Positions 52,722-62,257 of a stretch of 64,000 bases of DNA are shown here, one piece after another. The stretch covers positions 1,612,001 to 1,676,000 of the forward strand of contig NZ_JALPSC010000002.1 in assembly GCF_023217965.1 (NCBI RefSeq), written 5' to 3'. Position 1 is the first letter of the stretch; each line of letters starts with the position of its first letter. Position numbers and translations under genes: made by a program. Origin of the DNA: Prevotella sp. E13-27. Its GTDB lineage: Bacteria; Bacteroidota; Bacteroidia; Bacteroidales; Bacteroidaceae. Under the pieces are notes generated by a model. It was given only the letters and a program-made list of their open reading frames with translations. It was not told the origin of the DNA and did not search any database.

Positions 52722-53468
52722 CTATAACAAATTAATATATAAGCATAATCCCGCATTAAATCGATGCATATCTATGAAAGCAAACTGTACTAAAAACATT
52801 TTAAACAGTAAGCAGTCAGCACCTATGTTAAATTCATTTCCATCCCACTCACACATCAGTCGAAGTGGACGATAGAATGATGGTTGTACGGTAACACCTC
52901 CCACCACACCATTCCACTTATGATTGGAATTTAGCTTCCACGTACGATATGCTATATGACCACCTAGGAGATGTCCGCCCAAGTCAACATGCTTTGACAG
53001 CGCCACATAATAGTTACGGTAGTAATTACTAGCAGACCATCCATCTTCACCAGAGCCCCATACATCATTTCCGCCAACTACAACAGATGGCCACCATTCA
53101 TCTTCCTGAATAGGTTGCAGTTTTATTGAGAAATAGCGATCCTTGGAATAGAAACCAGTCTTATTATAAGACTTATTATTACGGTGCATTTTCCAGAGTG
53201 TATAACCATAGGACACCTGAACCCATTTGAAAGCCGTCAGACTCAAATAATTTGTCAGGGAGTTAAACTTCTCGTTATCACAGGTCATTCTCTCGGGCAT
53301 TATCTCCTTAGGGATATAATGCAAACCTACACGTGCGACGCCAGCCGTATCCATGTCAGCCGACGGAACATGAATAAGTCCAGACTGTCCTACATACTGT
53401 TGGCCTCTCACGGAAGAGACCATCAACATGACTAATATCAAAAAAGAGAAGCGCTTATTCATCATCAT
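52722..53468 (-). CDS. YjbH-domain outer-membrane protein, N-terminal-type half
   Basis: The 248-residue protein has a signal peptide (MNKRFSFLILVMLMVSSVRG). YQ-rich strands begin QYVGQSGLIHVPSADMDTAG, the hallmark of YjbH-like exopolysaccharide-associated barrels (GxxGLIxxPSA). Alternating aromatic strands continue (WWPSVVVGGNDVWGSGEDGW). It ends in NAGLCLYINLL, consistent with an outer-membrane beta-barrel. Its start overlaps the stop of the preceding gene in an ATGATGATGA context, so the pair is translationally coupled. Confidence 0.75.
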   Translation of the reverse strand: MMMNKRFSFLILVMLMVSSVRGQQYVGQSGLIHVPSADMDTAGVARVGLHYIPKEIMPERMTCDNEKFNSLTNYLSLTAFKWVQVSYGYTLWKMHRNNKSYNKTGFYSKDRYFSIKLQPIQEDEWWPSVVVGGNDVWGSGEDGWSASNYYRNYYVALSKHVDLGGHLLGGHIAYRTWKLNSNHKWNGVVGGVTVQPSFYRPLRLMCEWDGNEFNIGADCLLFKMFLVQFAFIDMHRFNAGLCLYINLL

Positions 53469-54364
53469 TCATCAAAATTACCTGTTCCCCAAGGAATACG
53501 AACAGGATAGATACGTTCATTCTCTTCAGGATCAGTGTTGTATTTCTGCATAGACACACCATCTGCCTGAGCATTGTAAGTTAGGCGGAAGTTTGAGGCA
53601 GGACGGAATATCACAGCATCGTCCTTGCTATGAGTGCAATGCGGAAACATAATGATTATTCGGAAGCCACCAGTTTGAGATCGCTTGCTAGCCACATACA
53701 CATTCTTTGTTTTCTCATGAAGTTGCGTAAAAAATGAAACGGAGCAATACTTGAAATGACGTATCACCTCGCCCTCTATACCGTGATTTCTGTTCAGATA
53801 GCGTCCGCCAACAGCGCGCAATTCAGTATTCCAAGTATTCAGCCACACGTTAACACCAATGGTGCTGGAAACATCCCATTTCGTTGTCGTAAAGTCAGAT
53901 TCAGAATTGCCTTCAAGATCGGCGCCAAGAGCCCAATAGTTTGTCAATCCAGCACGACCGTGAACCATCAGCCATGAATTTATGGGATACATCCATCGCA
54001 CATCACCGCCCCAGCGTTGATTACCGAAAAGTCCAGCTGTAAACTTGAAATACTGACGAGCATCCTCAAAGCGCAACACTTTAGAGATATTAGCCATATT
54101 TAATCGCAACATATCATTGCGGCGTGGATAGCCTTCATTAAGTATAGGCAGATAGGTCTGAACATTTGCTTCCCATTCATTACCAAGATACACCTTGGCG
54201 CTGGGAGTCAAATTGACCAGGAGATTATATAAACGAAGAAAATTTACATCGGCATAGTTCAACTCAGTACCACAAAACACCTCTGCAATGGGCTTTGACT
54301 GGGCATACATCTTACCCAAGATCAGAGGAGCTGTTAGCATGAGAAGAACCCATTTCTTATACAT
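53465..54364 (-). CDS. YjbH-associated outer-membrane barrel protein, unassigned family
   Basis: The 299-residue protein has signal peptide MYKKWVLLMLTAPLILGKMYAQ. Barrel-like strands follow (AKVYLGNEWEANVQTYLPIL, RWGGDVRWMYPINSWLMVHGRAGLTNYW). The style resembles the C-terminal portion of long YjbH proteins. It overlaps the YjbH-domain gene by 4 bp, so the two may be separated halves of what is one polypeptide in other species, with the order exchanged. A role in polysaccharide export or outer-membrane architecture is an inference. Confidence 0.65.
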   Translation of the reverse strand: MYKKWVLLMLTAPLILGKMYAQSKPIAEVFCGTELNYADVNFLRLYNLLVNLTPSAKVYLGNEWEANVQTYLPILNEGYPRRNDMLRLNMANISKVLRFEDARQYFKFTAGLFGNQRWGGDVRWMYPINSWLMVHGRAGLTNYWALGADLEGNSESDFTTTKWDVSSTIGVNVWLNTWNTELRAVGGRYLNRNHGIEGEVIRHFKYCSVSFFTQLHEKTKNVYVASKRSQTGGFRIIIMFPHCTHSKDDAVIFRPASNFRLTYNAQADGVSMQKYNTDPEENERIYPVRIPWGTGNFDE

Positions 54365-54393
54365 AATAACACGAATGACTTAAAATTAGGCCG

Positions 54394-54401
54394 CAAAATT
54401 A
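54394..54401 (-). promoter_or_regulatory. -7 box of the YjbH-type gene pair
   Basis: TAATTTTG on the minus strand, 30 bp before the ATG at 54364. No -33 TTTG at the expected place. Confidence 0.5.
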
Positions 54402-54503
54402 CAAAAAAAAAGCGAGATGTGAGAAAAACAGTAAAAAGTTTTTAAAATCAGCACAAGAAAATAATACGGACTTTTACAATAATAAAATAGTTTACAAAAA
54501 AAA

Positions 54504-54530
54504 TTGCCATGCAGTAAGACTGCACGGCAA
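54504..54530 (-). terminator. Terminator of the OmpA-DUF3869 operon
   Basis: TTGCCATGCAGT (54504-54515) and ACTGCACGGCAA (54519-54530) form a stem with one mismatch and loop AAG. On the minus strand at least eight T residues follow, a classic intrinsic terminator. Confidence 0.85.
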
Positions 54531-54556
54531 CTTTTAATATTGTATATTCTTACCGA

Positions 54557-55681
54557 TTAGTTAGAACCACCAACATGAGTTGCAACAGGCTCTTCAGTAT
54601 AAACGACTTCAGTGGAAATATCACCATAAACCTTTACGCGGAACACCTTGTTACCTGCCTTGAAGGTCATGATACTAACATTCTGATAAATGGTGTAAGT
54701 ACCTGCACGCTCCATATTCAGTGTACCTGAAGTAGGAACCTTTGCAGCAGTTGCACCGAAGATCAGACGTGTCCACATGCTCAAGATACCAGTAAGCTTA
54801 TCAACATTTGTAAATCCAAAGTACTGATCGAAGTTTACAGTCTGATTACCAGGAGTAAGGTTACCAGTCTTAAGAATAATCTTATTTGTCTCAATAGCGG
54901 TACATGTAGCCTTAAGAATCACGTTCCAAGTAGAGAAGTGAGGCAGATCAGCAGAAAGAACATCACCAGCAACAGCCAAATTGTTAGCTTTGGTACCATC
55001 GACATGCTGGAAATCAACACCAGCAAGACCAACTTCACCAACACCCTCAATGTTCAAATCCAGGTGAGCTCCAGCGCCATCGAATTTAGTTCCGTCAGGA
55101 TCACAATCCACTGAATAAGCAGGAACAGGATACTCAGTATTTTCCTTTACTTCTTCAACAGGCACCTGAGGCTGAACATAGACAGTAATTCTATAAGAGT
55201 CAGATGAAGTATAGGTTGCATTTGAACCATTAAGGTTTAAGGTAGCCTTTACTGAAAAATCTTTCTGGTTCTTGTTATCATTAGTAACGTCGTTATTGGC
55301 ATCGGCAGCGGCCTGAGAAACCGCATTAGTAGACTTCTGAACTGGAGTGAGCTCAATAACTACAATCTTACGGTCGCCAAAGGTCACGTCAATTGGGCTA
55401 ATAGCCACATAACCAGCGGGCAGTGTTACAACGACAGTACCAGAAGCAGCTGCATTATTAAAGGTATATGTATTACCAGACTTTGTGGCTGTCTGACCTG
55501 CATAAGTAACTGTTGCGCCTGAAACAGCAGAGGTAAATTTAACATGCAGAGTATTGTTCTGTATCAACTGAACATTTGCTTTCTGTTCAATGTCAATAGC
55601 GTTATTTCTATGGCAAGATGTCATAGCAGCAGCCATACCCAACACGAGGGCAACGCTTGCGAATTTGATATTAATTTTCAT
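54557..55681 (-). CDS. DUF3869-like lipoprotein
   Basis: The 374-residue protein starts MKINIKFASVALVLGMAAAMTSC, a lipoprotein signal with lipobox AMTS-C. Beta-sandwich-like repeats follow (VKFTSAVSGATVTYAGQTAT, TYTFNNAAASGTVVVTLPAG). It resembles the DUF3869 family of Bacteroides surface lipoproteins, whose role is unknown. It lies 28 bp behind the ompA gene and shares its terminator, suggesting both products work in the outer membrane. Confidence 0.7.
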   Translation of the reverse strand: MKINIKFASVALVLGMAAAMTSCHRNNAIDIEQKANVQLIQNNTLHVKFTSAVSGATVTYAGQTATKSGNTYTFNNAAASGTVVVTLPAGYVAISPIDVTFGDRKIVVIELTPVQKSTNAVSQAAADANNDVTNDNKNQKDFSVKATLNLNGSNATYTSSDSYRITVYVQPQVPVEEVKENTEYPVPAYSVDCDPDGTKFDGAGAHLDLNIEGVGEVGLAGVDFQHVDGTKANNLAVAGDVLSADLPHFSTWNVILKATCTAIETNKIILKTGNLTPGNQTVNFDQYFGFTNVDKLTGILSMWTRLIFGATAAKVPTSGTLNMERAGTYTIYQNVSIMTFKAGNKVFRVKVYGDISTEVVYTEEPVATHVGGSN

Positions 55682-55709
55682 TGTTTAAATAACTTTTGGT
55701 TGTTTTTGT

Positions 55710-56879
55710 TTACTTAACTGCTACAACAGCACGGCGGTTGTAAGAAATAGGAGTCAGGGTATCAACACCACCTGCGGCAACAACCTCAATGTTATCGCGG
55801 CTTACACCCATCTTAACAAGTTCATCAGCAACAACCTCAGCACGCTTCTGGCTCAGCTTCTGGTTATAGCTTGCGCTACCAGTCTTGCTGTCAGCATAAC
55901 CTGTAACAACAATCTTAGAATTCTGGTTCTTAGCAATCTCAGCGAGCTCCTTAACATCCTGCATATCCTTGCGAGAAGCAATCTTGCTCTTTCCAATATT
56001 GAAGAACACAGAAACTGGAGCAGCAGTAACTTCCTTGATGACAACAGGATCAGACTTTGGACACTTGTGATCCTCGTACATCTTCTTCCAGCGATCGCGA
56101 TCAGCCTGCTCGTCAGCAAGCTGTGCCTGCAGAGCGTCGATCTGGCTCTGAGAGAGTGCCTTCAGTGCCTCTACGTCTGGAGTCTTATTCCAATTAGACT
56201 TGCCAAGGTTATAGGTCAAGCCAAGTTCAACTCCATAGTATCTATCAGTGTTAGCAACAGAAGATCCATAATTAGTAGTAGAAGCGAAGAGCTCATAGTC
56301 AGACCAATTGTAGCTCAAATCCAAATAAAGAGAAACCTTCTTTCCAAGACGGAAATTGTTCAGCAAGCCGATGCTAGCACCAAGGCTGTTTACATTGTCG
56401 CTCATGTTACGCATCCAACCTGCACCGATGTAGGGAATAAAGTTCCACAGACGGTTCTCATTGTAACCGCAAAGCATGTTTGACAGGTTAAAGAGAGCCT
56501 GCTCCTGAATATTCAGGAACTTAATCTTTCCTGCTTCTGCGTCAGCAGCGCCTGTAGCATCAATAGATGCTGCATTGTGGCCAGCAAAGAAGATAGAACC
56601 TTTCGTACGAAGACCCATACCTGGTGTAAACCATTTGCCAAGTGAAATTGAAACACCGAGGTCACGACGGAAATCCTTAAGAGGGCTATTGCTCAGCCCC
56701 AGACCAGCAGTGTGCGCAAATGCAGAATAAGAAGCGCCATACTGAAAGCCTGCTGAAATGAACCAATTGCTCCAAAAAGAGTTTGTAGATACGCTGTATT
56801 TTTCAACAGGTACCTCGTCTTGTGCCATTCCTGACATTGAAATACTAGCAAGTGCCAGTCCTAACAAAAACTTTTTCAT
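55710..56879 (-). CDS. ompA: OmpA family protein
   Basis: The 389-residue protein has a signal peptide (MKKFLLGLALASISMSGMAQ). An N-terminal beta-barrel follows, then a short heptad linker (LSQSQIDALQAQLADEQADR) and a C-terminal OmpA peptidoglycan-binding domain (IVVTGYADSKTGSASYNQKLSQKRA with the usual D and R). It tethers the outer membrane to the wall and is normally abundant in this phylum. A -7 box TACTTTTG lies on the minus strand at 56937-56944, with a leader of about 55 nt. It is first in a two-gene operon. Confidence 0.93.
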   Translation of the reverse strand: MKKFLLGLALASISMSGMAQDEVPVEKYSVSTNSFWSNWFISAGFQYGASYSAFAHTAGLGLSNSPLKDFRRDLGVSISLGKWFTPGMGLRTKGSIFFAGHNAASIDATGAADAEAGKIKFLNIQEQALFNLSNMLCGYNENRLWNFIPYIGAGWMRNMSDNVNSLGASIGLLNNFRLGKKVSLYLDLSYNWSDYELFASTTNYGSSVANTDRYYGVELGLTYNLGKSNWNKTPDVEALKALSQSQIDALQAQLADEQADRDRWKKMYEDHKCPKSDPVVIKEVTAAPVSVFFNIGKSKIASRKDMQDVKELAEIAKNQNSKIVVTGYADSKTGSASYNQKLSQKRAEVVADELVKMGVSRDNIEVVAAGGVDTLTPISYNRRAVVAVK

Positions 56880-56936
56880 AATGTTTAATTTTATAAAACA
56901 ATCAATAATAATTTCGAAATTTGCGGCAAAAGTATG

Positions 56937-56944
56937 GAAAAAAA
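56937..56944 (-). promoter_or_regulatory. -7 box of ompA
   Basis: TACTTTTG on the minus strand. The expected -33 position reads a degenerate GTTG. Confidence 0.5.
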
Positions 56945-57044
56945 TTTAAAGTCACAACTTTTTTCTTCACAAAATGCAGTTTTTGAGCATTTTTTCCATA
57001 AAACACAGCACTTTTTGCATTTTTTCGTACCATCTGATGCTTTT

Positions 57045-58832
57045 TTAACGAAACATGTGTTCAATGTCTCCATGTGGGAGAATGCTCAATATTGGCTTTC
57101 CATCAGGTGTATAATTAACATTATCGCAGGCGAATAGCTGATTCACCACATGTTCCATCTCCTCATTTGACAGCACCTGCCCCTGCGGTATTGCTGCCTG
57201 ACGTGCCAAACTAAGTGCAAGTGTAGAGTTCAGATGCTCTACTACAGTTGTCTTCTGCTCCATAGCATCAACTACTATAGCCTTAACTACCGAAACAGGA
57301 TTGATGCCCTCGAGTCCTGCCGGAACTCCTGCCACGGCATAGCTTCCGCCACCGAGGTCACTAAGGTCAAAGCCCACAGCAACAAGCTGCGGTATGATCT
57401 GTGAAAGGATTACAGACTCAGCTGCCGTCAGTTGCACGACCTCTGGAAACAGAAGCTGCTGTGTACGGCTCTGTCGCTGACTGAGCTGATGAAGATAGTA
57501 CTCGTAACGTATTCTAACATCGGCCCTATGCTGATCGATAATCATAAGTCCTGATCGGACGGCAGTCATTATATATGTACCTTTATACTGATAGTGTGCT
57601 GGCGACTTGTCTTCAATCAACAGCTTTGGTTCTTCTTTCTCTACCAGTTTCTCTTCTGGGAAAAGAGGTTCCGGATATAATGCTTCCCACCCTTTTGGAG
57701 CAGAAACATCCTTTGAAGTTGACTTAAACGGATTATAATCAGGATTGTAAGTCACCTTCGGCATCTCTATCGCATTCCGCTCGGGGTTGAACACAGGAAT
57801 CTCGGGACGCTCCTCAGTATCAAAGTCTATTGCAGGCACTTCACAGAAACGTCCGATAGCATCTTTTACAGCAGCTGTAAGAATCTGCCATATGCTTTGT
57901 TCATTCTCAAACTTTATCTCAGTCTTGGTTGGGTGAATGTTAACATCGATGTCAGTCGGTGCCACATCGAAGTACAGAAAATATGGTACTAACATCCCTT
58001 CTGGCACAAGACGTTCAAAAGCGTTGGTAACCGCCTTGTGGAAGTAAGAATGTTTCATAAAGCGTCCATTAACGAAAAAGTATGTCTGTGCACCTTTCTT
58101 CCGCGCTGACTCCGGTTTGCCTACAAAGCCAGAGATACGGCATATAGCAGTATCGACATCAACAGGCAGCAGATCCTGATTCAGTTTCTTACCGAACACA
58201 TCAACGATACGTTGTCTCAATGACCCTGCCTTAAGATTCATCAGTTCCTGTCCGTTGCTATAGAGCGTGAATGAGATAGAAGGATATACCAATACAATTC
58301 GCTCAAAAGCAGTCAAGATATTACTCAGTTCAGTAGAATTCGTTTTCAAGAACTTCCTTCGAGCAGGGACATTAAAGAAGATATTCTCTACTCGGAAGTT
58401 TGATCCGACGGGACTAGCTACTGGCTCTTGACTAACAACACGCGAACCGTTCAAAACAAGTTTCGTACCTATATCCTCACCTTCAAGACGTGTTGTCAAC
58501 TCCACCTGTGCCACAGCAGCAATCGAAGGCAGTGCCTCACCACGGAAACCCATAGTATGGAGGTCAAAGAGGTCATCAGCCTTTCTTATCTTTGATGTGG
58601 CATGTCGCTCAAACGCCAGACGTGCATCAGTCTCCGACATGCCTTTTCCATCGTCAACAACCTGTATGAGTGTTCGTCCAGCATCAATAACAACGACTTG
58701 AATATGCTGAGCACCCGCATCAACAGAATTCTCTACCAGCTCCTTTATCACCGAAGCTGGTCTCTGAATTACCTCACCCGCTGCTATCTGATTTGCAACT
58801 GAGTCTGGAAGAAGTTGTATAATATCACTCAT
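57045..58832 (-). CDS. mutL: DNA mismatch repair protein MutL
   Basis: The 595-residue protein has the GHKL ATPase motifs [23 protein letters not shown] and [14 protein letters not shown] transducer domain and a C-terminal dimerisation domain from ~420 follow. Where endonuclease-active MutL proteins have DQHA-x2-E-x4-E, this one reads [12 protein letters not shown]: the A and first E positions are changed, so nicking activity is uncertain. Its ATG overlaps the stop of the preceding small gene. It is the last gene of the guaB-to-mutL unit. Confidence 0.94.
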   Translation of the reverse strand: MSDIIQLLPDSVANQIAAGEVIQRPASVIKELVENSVDAGAQHIQVVVIDAGRTLIQVVDDGKGMSETDARLAFERHATSKIRKADDLFDLHTMGFRGEALPSIAAVAQVELTTRLEGEDIGTKLVLNGSRVVSQEPVASPVGSNFRVENIFFNVPARRKFLKTNSTELSNILTAFERIVLVYPSISFTLYSNGQELMNLKAGSLRQRIVDVFGKKLNQDLLPVDVDTAICRISGFVGKPESARKKGAQTYFFVNGRFMKHSYFHKAVTNAFERLVPEGMLVPYFLYFDVAPTDIDVNIHPTKTEIKFENEQSIWQILTAAVKDAIGRFCEVPAIDFDTEERPEIPVFNPERNAIEMPKVTYNPDYNPFKSTSKDVSAPKGWEALYPEPLFPEEKLVEKEEPKLLIEDKSPAHYQYKGTYIMTAVRSGLMIIDQHRADVRIRYEYYLHQLSQRQSRTQQLLFPEVVQLTAAESVILSQIIPQLVAVGFDLSDLGGGSYAVAGVPAGLEGINPVSVVKAIVVDAMEQKTTVVEHLNSTLALSLARQAAIPQGQVLSNEEMEHVVNQLFACDNVNYTPDGKPILSILPHGDIEHMFR

Positions 58833-59086
58833 AATATTAATCTAAAAACAATCCATATGAACGCTGCAAGCAACACCAATGCTAAAAAATGATGGCTCCA
58901 TGAGGCCATAAAAGAATGGCGACGAGGGGTTGAGAAGTGCATTATCTGATTATGACTACCATCATCACTATTCTTATAGCTCTCGCCACTTAATTCTTTA
59001 CGCGCACGTTTCTCAATCTCAGCCAGCTGTTCTTTTCTGGTATCGACATATATAGGTGGCAAATTAAAACAACGAGGCTTTCTCAT
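58829..59086 (-). CDS. Small single-span membrane protein, unknown function
   Basis: The 85-residue protein has a basic cytoplasmic part ([32 protein letters not shown], partly helical) and one C-terminal transmembrane helix ([20 protein letters not shown]). It overlaps mutL by 4 bp and the OstA-like gene by 4 bp, so all three are translationally coupled. This argues that it is real and envelope-related. I do not recognise the family. Confidence 0.75.
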   Translation of the reverse strand: MRKPRCFNLPPIYVDTRKEQLAEIEKRARKELSGESYKNSDDGSHNQIMHFSTPRRHSFMASWSHHFLALVLLAAFIWIVFRLIL

Positions 59087-60774
59087 TCTGACAATTTCTG
59101 TAGTGGAGCCTGTCGGCGCTTTACTACTTTAAGTTCAGTACCCGCTTTCTTTCCACGCCATACGAAGATGTCTTCCTTAGACAACGGCCTAACATAGTCA
59201 AACCAGGCGAAACCTTCCAGATAGCGTTTCAATGGTGGTATCTGAGTCATGGGATAGACGACCCCTTCACTCTTTGGAGTCCAAATGCGTTGCAATTTCT
59301 GTTTCTCCATATACATACGCATTTCTTCTGTCTCCATTGTGACGAAGCCTATATACGTACTATCTGATTCATCAATTGGATAATATGCCACAAGCACATT
59401 TCCCACTGCCCTACCCTCATTTATTTCTCCATTCTTAAAGAAAGCAAACATCTCCTTCGACGACACCTGATTATACTGGTCTTTTTCATGAAGGTCTTCT
59501 ATTGAGAATGCCTGGTTTATAACATGAGCCCTGTCAATTACCGAGTCTTTCATATATACTTTTATCTCCTCGCCTAACAGCTGTTGATCCATGTTCCACA
59601 CTATCGGGTCACGGTATAGTGTCATACATGAGTCTTTTTGATTATAAACAAGCGAGTCACACACAGCCTGCAAATCTGTTCTGTATGCCCTTACCTTATG
59701 AAAAGCATGAATCACCCTATACACGGAATCAGTCTCTTTGTTATATGTAAAGACTTTGAATGTGTCTGCATGCATGAACAGCGAGTCTTTCTGCGAATAA
59801 TCCACTGTCATAGCGCTGTCGGTACACATAGCGTATCCCGTTGGTTCTTCATAATAGCCATAGTTGCCTGTCAGCATGTTCTTATTCAGCGTATCAGTAT
59901 ATACGACATTACGGAATGCCTCGCTGACGCCTGTCTTACCATTATATGCGATGCTGTCGCCAGTCATTATTCTGCCACCGTTATCTATCGTTGACCTCTG
60001 TAGCAGCTGTCCTTGCTCAAGATCTGTATTATAGTATCCCAGCTCAGAATAGATATGACTCTCACCGCTTGTAATATTCGATGGTCCTACGATGTGGGCG
60101 AGCTTCATTTCAGTGTCATAATATAGCGAATCGGTTTTCAATACAAAGTTTTTATCAACCATCACGACATCATAATAGAATATTGCCATCTTCGTGTCGG
60201 TATGGTATTCACCCCAATCGCTGACGAGCGTAGTAGTCTTATCGACCATTTTTCCACCTTCCTGGAAATAGCCCATGTTCCACAGCCTGTCAAAATAGAG
60301 TGAATCAGTATAAAGCGTTGTCTCACGATGCTTCATCACGACATTGTCCAATGCCTGCATCAACTGGTCGTTACCGTCATAGTAGCCATAGTCGCTTATG
60401 AGCGACAGTGTGTCACCCTGCAGCATTTTCACATTTCCGAAAGCCTCAAAAGAGTTTGTGTCTTCAAAGAAGTTCGCGCTGTCACAATAGAGGTAGGCAC
60501 CGTTATGTTCAAACTGTACATTACCCTGTAGCACCTGAGCGTTGTTGTTATGCCAGCGTTCATAAAAGAGTCTATCTGCATGAATGAGATAAACCCGGTC
60601 TTCTTTTTTTGTTTCCTTCTTCTTTTCTTTTGGCTTCTGTTGGGTCTTTTTGTCTTTATCAGGTAAAGGGTACGACTTCGTTGCGCCATACAGGAACGTG
60701 GCACAAAGCGCAAACAGAAGCATCGTAATGATGCTTCTGAAGCCCAAATATCCTATGATAGAATATACTCTCAC
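59083..60774 (-). CDS. OstA-like (LptA/LptD-N type) LPS transport protein
   Basis: The 563-residue protein has an N-terminal hydrophobic segment (IITMLLFALCATFLYGA) and a Lys/Glu-rich linker (DKKTQQKPKEKKKETKKED). Repeated OstA-type jelly-roll strands follow (ADRLFYERWHNNNAQVLQGNVQF, TLYTDSLYFDRLWNMGYFQEGG). It is longer than proteobacterial LptA and matches the Bacteroidetes OstA-like family, expected to bridge LPS across the periplasm. It sits directly behind surA, the chaperone for outer-membrane barrels. Confidence 0.85.
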   Translation of the reverse strand: MRVYSIIGYLGFRSIITMLLFALCATFLYGATKSYPLPDKDKKTQQKPKEKKKETKKEDRVYLIHADRLFYERWHNNNAQVLQGNVQFEHNGAYLYCDSANFFEDTNSFEAFGNVKMLQGDTLSLISDYGYYDGNDQLMQALDNVVMKHRETTLYTDSLYFDRLWNMGYFQEGGKMVDKTTTLVSDWGEYHTDTKMAIFYYDVVMVDKNFVLKTDSLYYDTEMKLAHIVGPSNITSGESHIYSELGYYNTDLEQGQLLQRSTIDNGGRIMTGDSIAYNGKTGVSEAFRNVVYTDTLNKNMLTGNYGYYEEPTGYAMCTDSAMTVDYSQKDSLFMHADTFKVFTYNKETDSVYRVIHAFHKVRAYRTDLQAVCDSLVYNQKDSCMTLYRDPIVWNMDQQLLGEEIKVYMKDSVIDRAHVINQAFSIEDLHEKDQYNQVSSKEMFAFFKNGEINEGRAVGNVLVAYYPIDESDSTYIGFVTMETEEMRMYMEKQKLQRIWTPKSEGVVYPMTQIPPLKRYLEGFAWFDYVRPLSKEDIFVWRGKKAGTELKVVKRRQAPLQKLSE

Positions 60775-60814
60775 CTATATTATATAATGTATCAAACTGC
60801 TCTGCAAGGGTCTT

Positions 60815-62200
60815 TTACCTTATCCACCCTTGGTATTCAAAGTCGCAATCCTTGTAATTCTCGTTTATACGCACGTAAGTGTTTTTTATCTTATTAACGA
60901 CCCACTTATGGATTGCCTCATTACGCCGTTTCTCCAAGACAAGATTCTTCATTACTTGAAAGTCCTCAGTGATTGTGGCTTTATGTCCCTCAGAACGACT
61001 TTTCAGTTTTGCAATAACACACACAGTCTTTCCACGATCATTTATCATAGTAAACGGCTGTGATATCTGACCAACCTTCATTGTATCCACTACCCTTGCC
61101 ACCTCAGCAGGCAGGTCCTGCAGTTGGAAACGCGATGTCTGTCCCATCTCCGAGCGGTTTGCCATAAGACCACGGTTGTTCCTTGTATCCTTATCGTCAG
61201 AGATGTAAGATGCGCCATCCTCAAAGGTAAACTTTCCTTCGCGAATATCCATTGCCACCGAATCAAGACGCGCCAGCGATGCATTGATAGCTGAATCACT
61301 AACCTCTGGCTTCAAAAGAATATGGCGTACCTTTATCTTATCTCCACGCTTGTCCACATACTGAATAATGTGATAGCCAAATTCTGACTCAACAATTTTT
61401 GAGATCTTCTTCGGGTCTGTAAGGTTGAAAGCGACAGCAGCGAAAGCGGGGTCAAGCATACCACGACCTGTATAGTCAAGTTCTCCGCCACGACGTGCTG
61501 AGCCAGGATCCTGCGAATAGAGACGGGCAAGAGTCTGGAAGGTTGCCTCTCCTCGAGTTACGCGGTCAGTATAGTCACGCAGCTCATCCTTCACCCTGTT
61601 TATCTCCTCCGGTGTCACTCGTGGCGTCTGAGCAATAATCTGCACCTCAACCTCTGTTGGAACAAAAGGAATGCTGTCCAATGGCAGGTCTTTGAAATAG
61701 CGTCTCACCTCAGCAGGTGTCACTGTGACGCCCTTCACCAGATGCTCCTTCATTCTCTGAATCATCAACTGGTCCTTCAAGTCGTCGTGCATAGAAGCAC
61801 GTATCTGCGAGAGGCTCTGCTTACGATATTCCTCCAGTTTCTCTCTTGAACCGATCTGAGAGATCATATACTCCAGTCTTGCCTCAATCTGTGAGTTTAC
61901 CTCAGACTCAGTCACTTCAATACTGTCTATGGCTGCCTGATGAAGGAACAGCTTCTGCACAGCAATCTGTTCTGGAATGGCACAGTCTGGGTTACGCTCC
62001 CAACGGACGCCTTCCATAGCAGCCTGTATGCGCGTCACCTCGATGTCGCTCTTCAGTATGGCTTCATCTCCTACGACCCACACCACCTCATCAACAACAT
62101 TCTGAGCATATGTTGGTATGAATGAGAGATGGACAAAGAGCAATGATAAAAGAATCCATGATCTGCTACTTTTACCAACCATACTGTTTTCCTTACGCAT
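60815..62200 (-). CDS. surA: SurA-like periplasmic peptidyl-prolyl isomerase
   Basis: The 461-residue protein has a signal sequence (SWILLSLLFVHLSFIPTYAQ). A SurA N-terminal chaperone domain (VVDEVVWVVGDEAILKSDIE) follows, and then parvulin domains, one with SARRGGELDYTGRGMLDPAFA and FGYHIIQ. The start at 62200 (MRKENSMVGKS) is preferred; in-frame ATGs at 62227 and 62182 are possible. It assists folding of outer-membrane proteins. It is second of two neighbouring PpiC-type genes, 31-58 bp behind the first depending on start. Confidence 0.92.
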   Translation of the reverse strand: MRKENSMVGKSSRSWILLSLLFVHLSFIPTYAQNVVDEVVWVVGDEAILKSDIEVTRIQAAMEGVRWERNPDCAIPEQIAVQKLFLHQAAIDSIEVTESEVNSQIEARLEYMISQIGSREKLEEYRKQSLSQIRASMHDDLKDQLMIQRMKEHLVKGVTVTPAEVRRYFKDLPLDSIPFVPTEVEVQIIAQTPRVTPEEINRVKDELRDYTDRVTRGEATFQTLARLYSQDPGSARRGGELDYTGRGMLDPAFAAVAFNLTDPKKISKIVESEFGYHIIQYVDKRGDKIKVRHILLKPEVSDSAINASLARLDSVAMDIREGKFTFEDGASYISDDKDTRNNRGLMANRSEMGQTSRFQLQDLPAEVARVVDTMKVGQISQPFTMINDRGKTVCVIAKLKSRSEGHKATITEDFQVMKNLVLEKRRNEAIHKWVVNKIKNTYVRINENYKDCDFEYQGWIR

Positions 62201-62257
62201 TGAACCTTCGCAAATATTTAATATCATCTGATATACAAAATTAAGGCTGTAAGCCGC

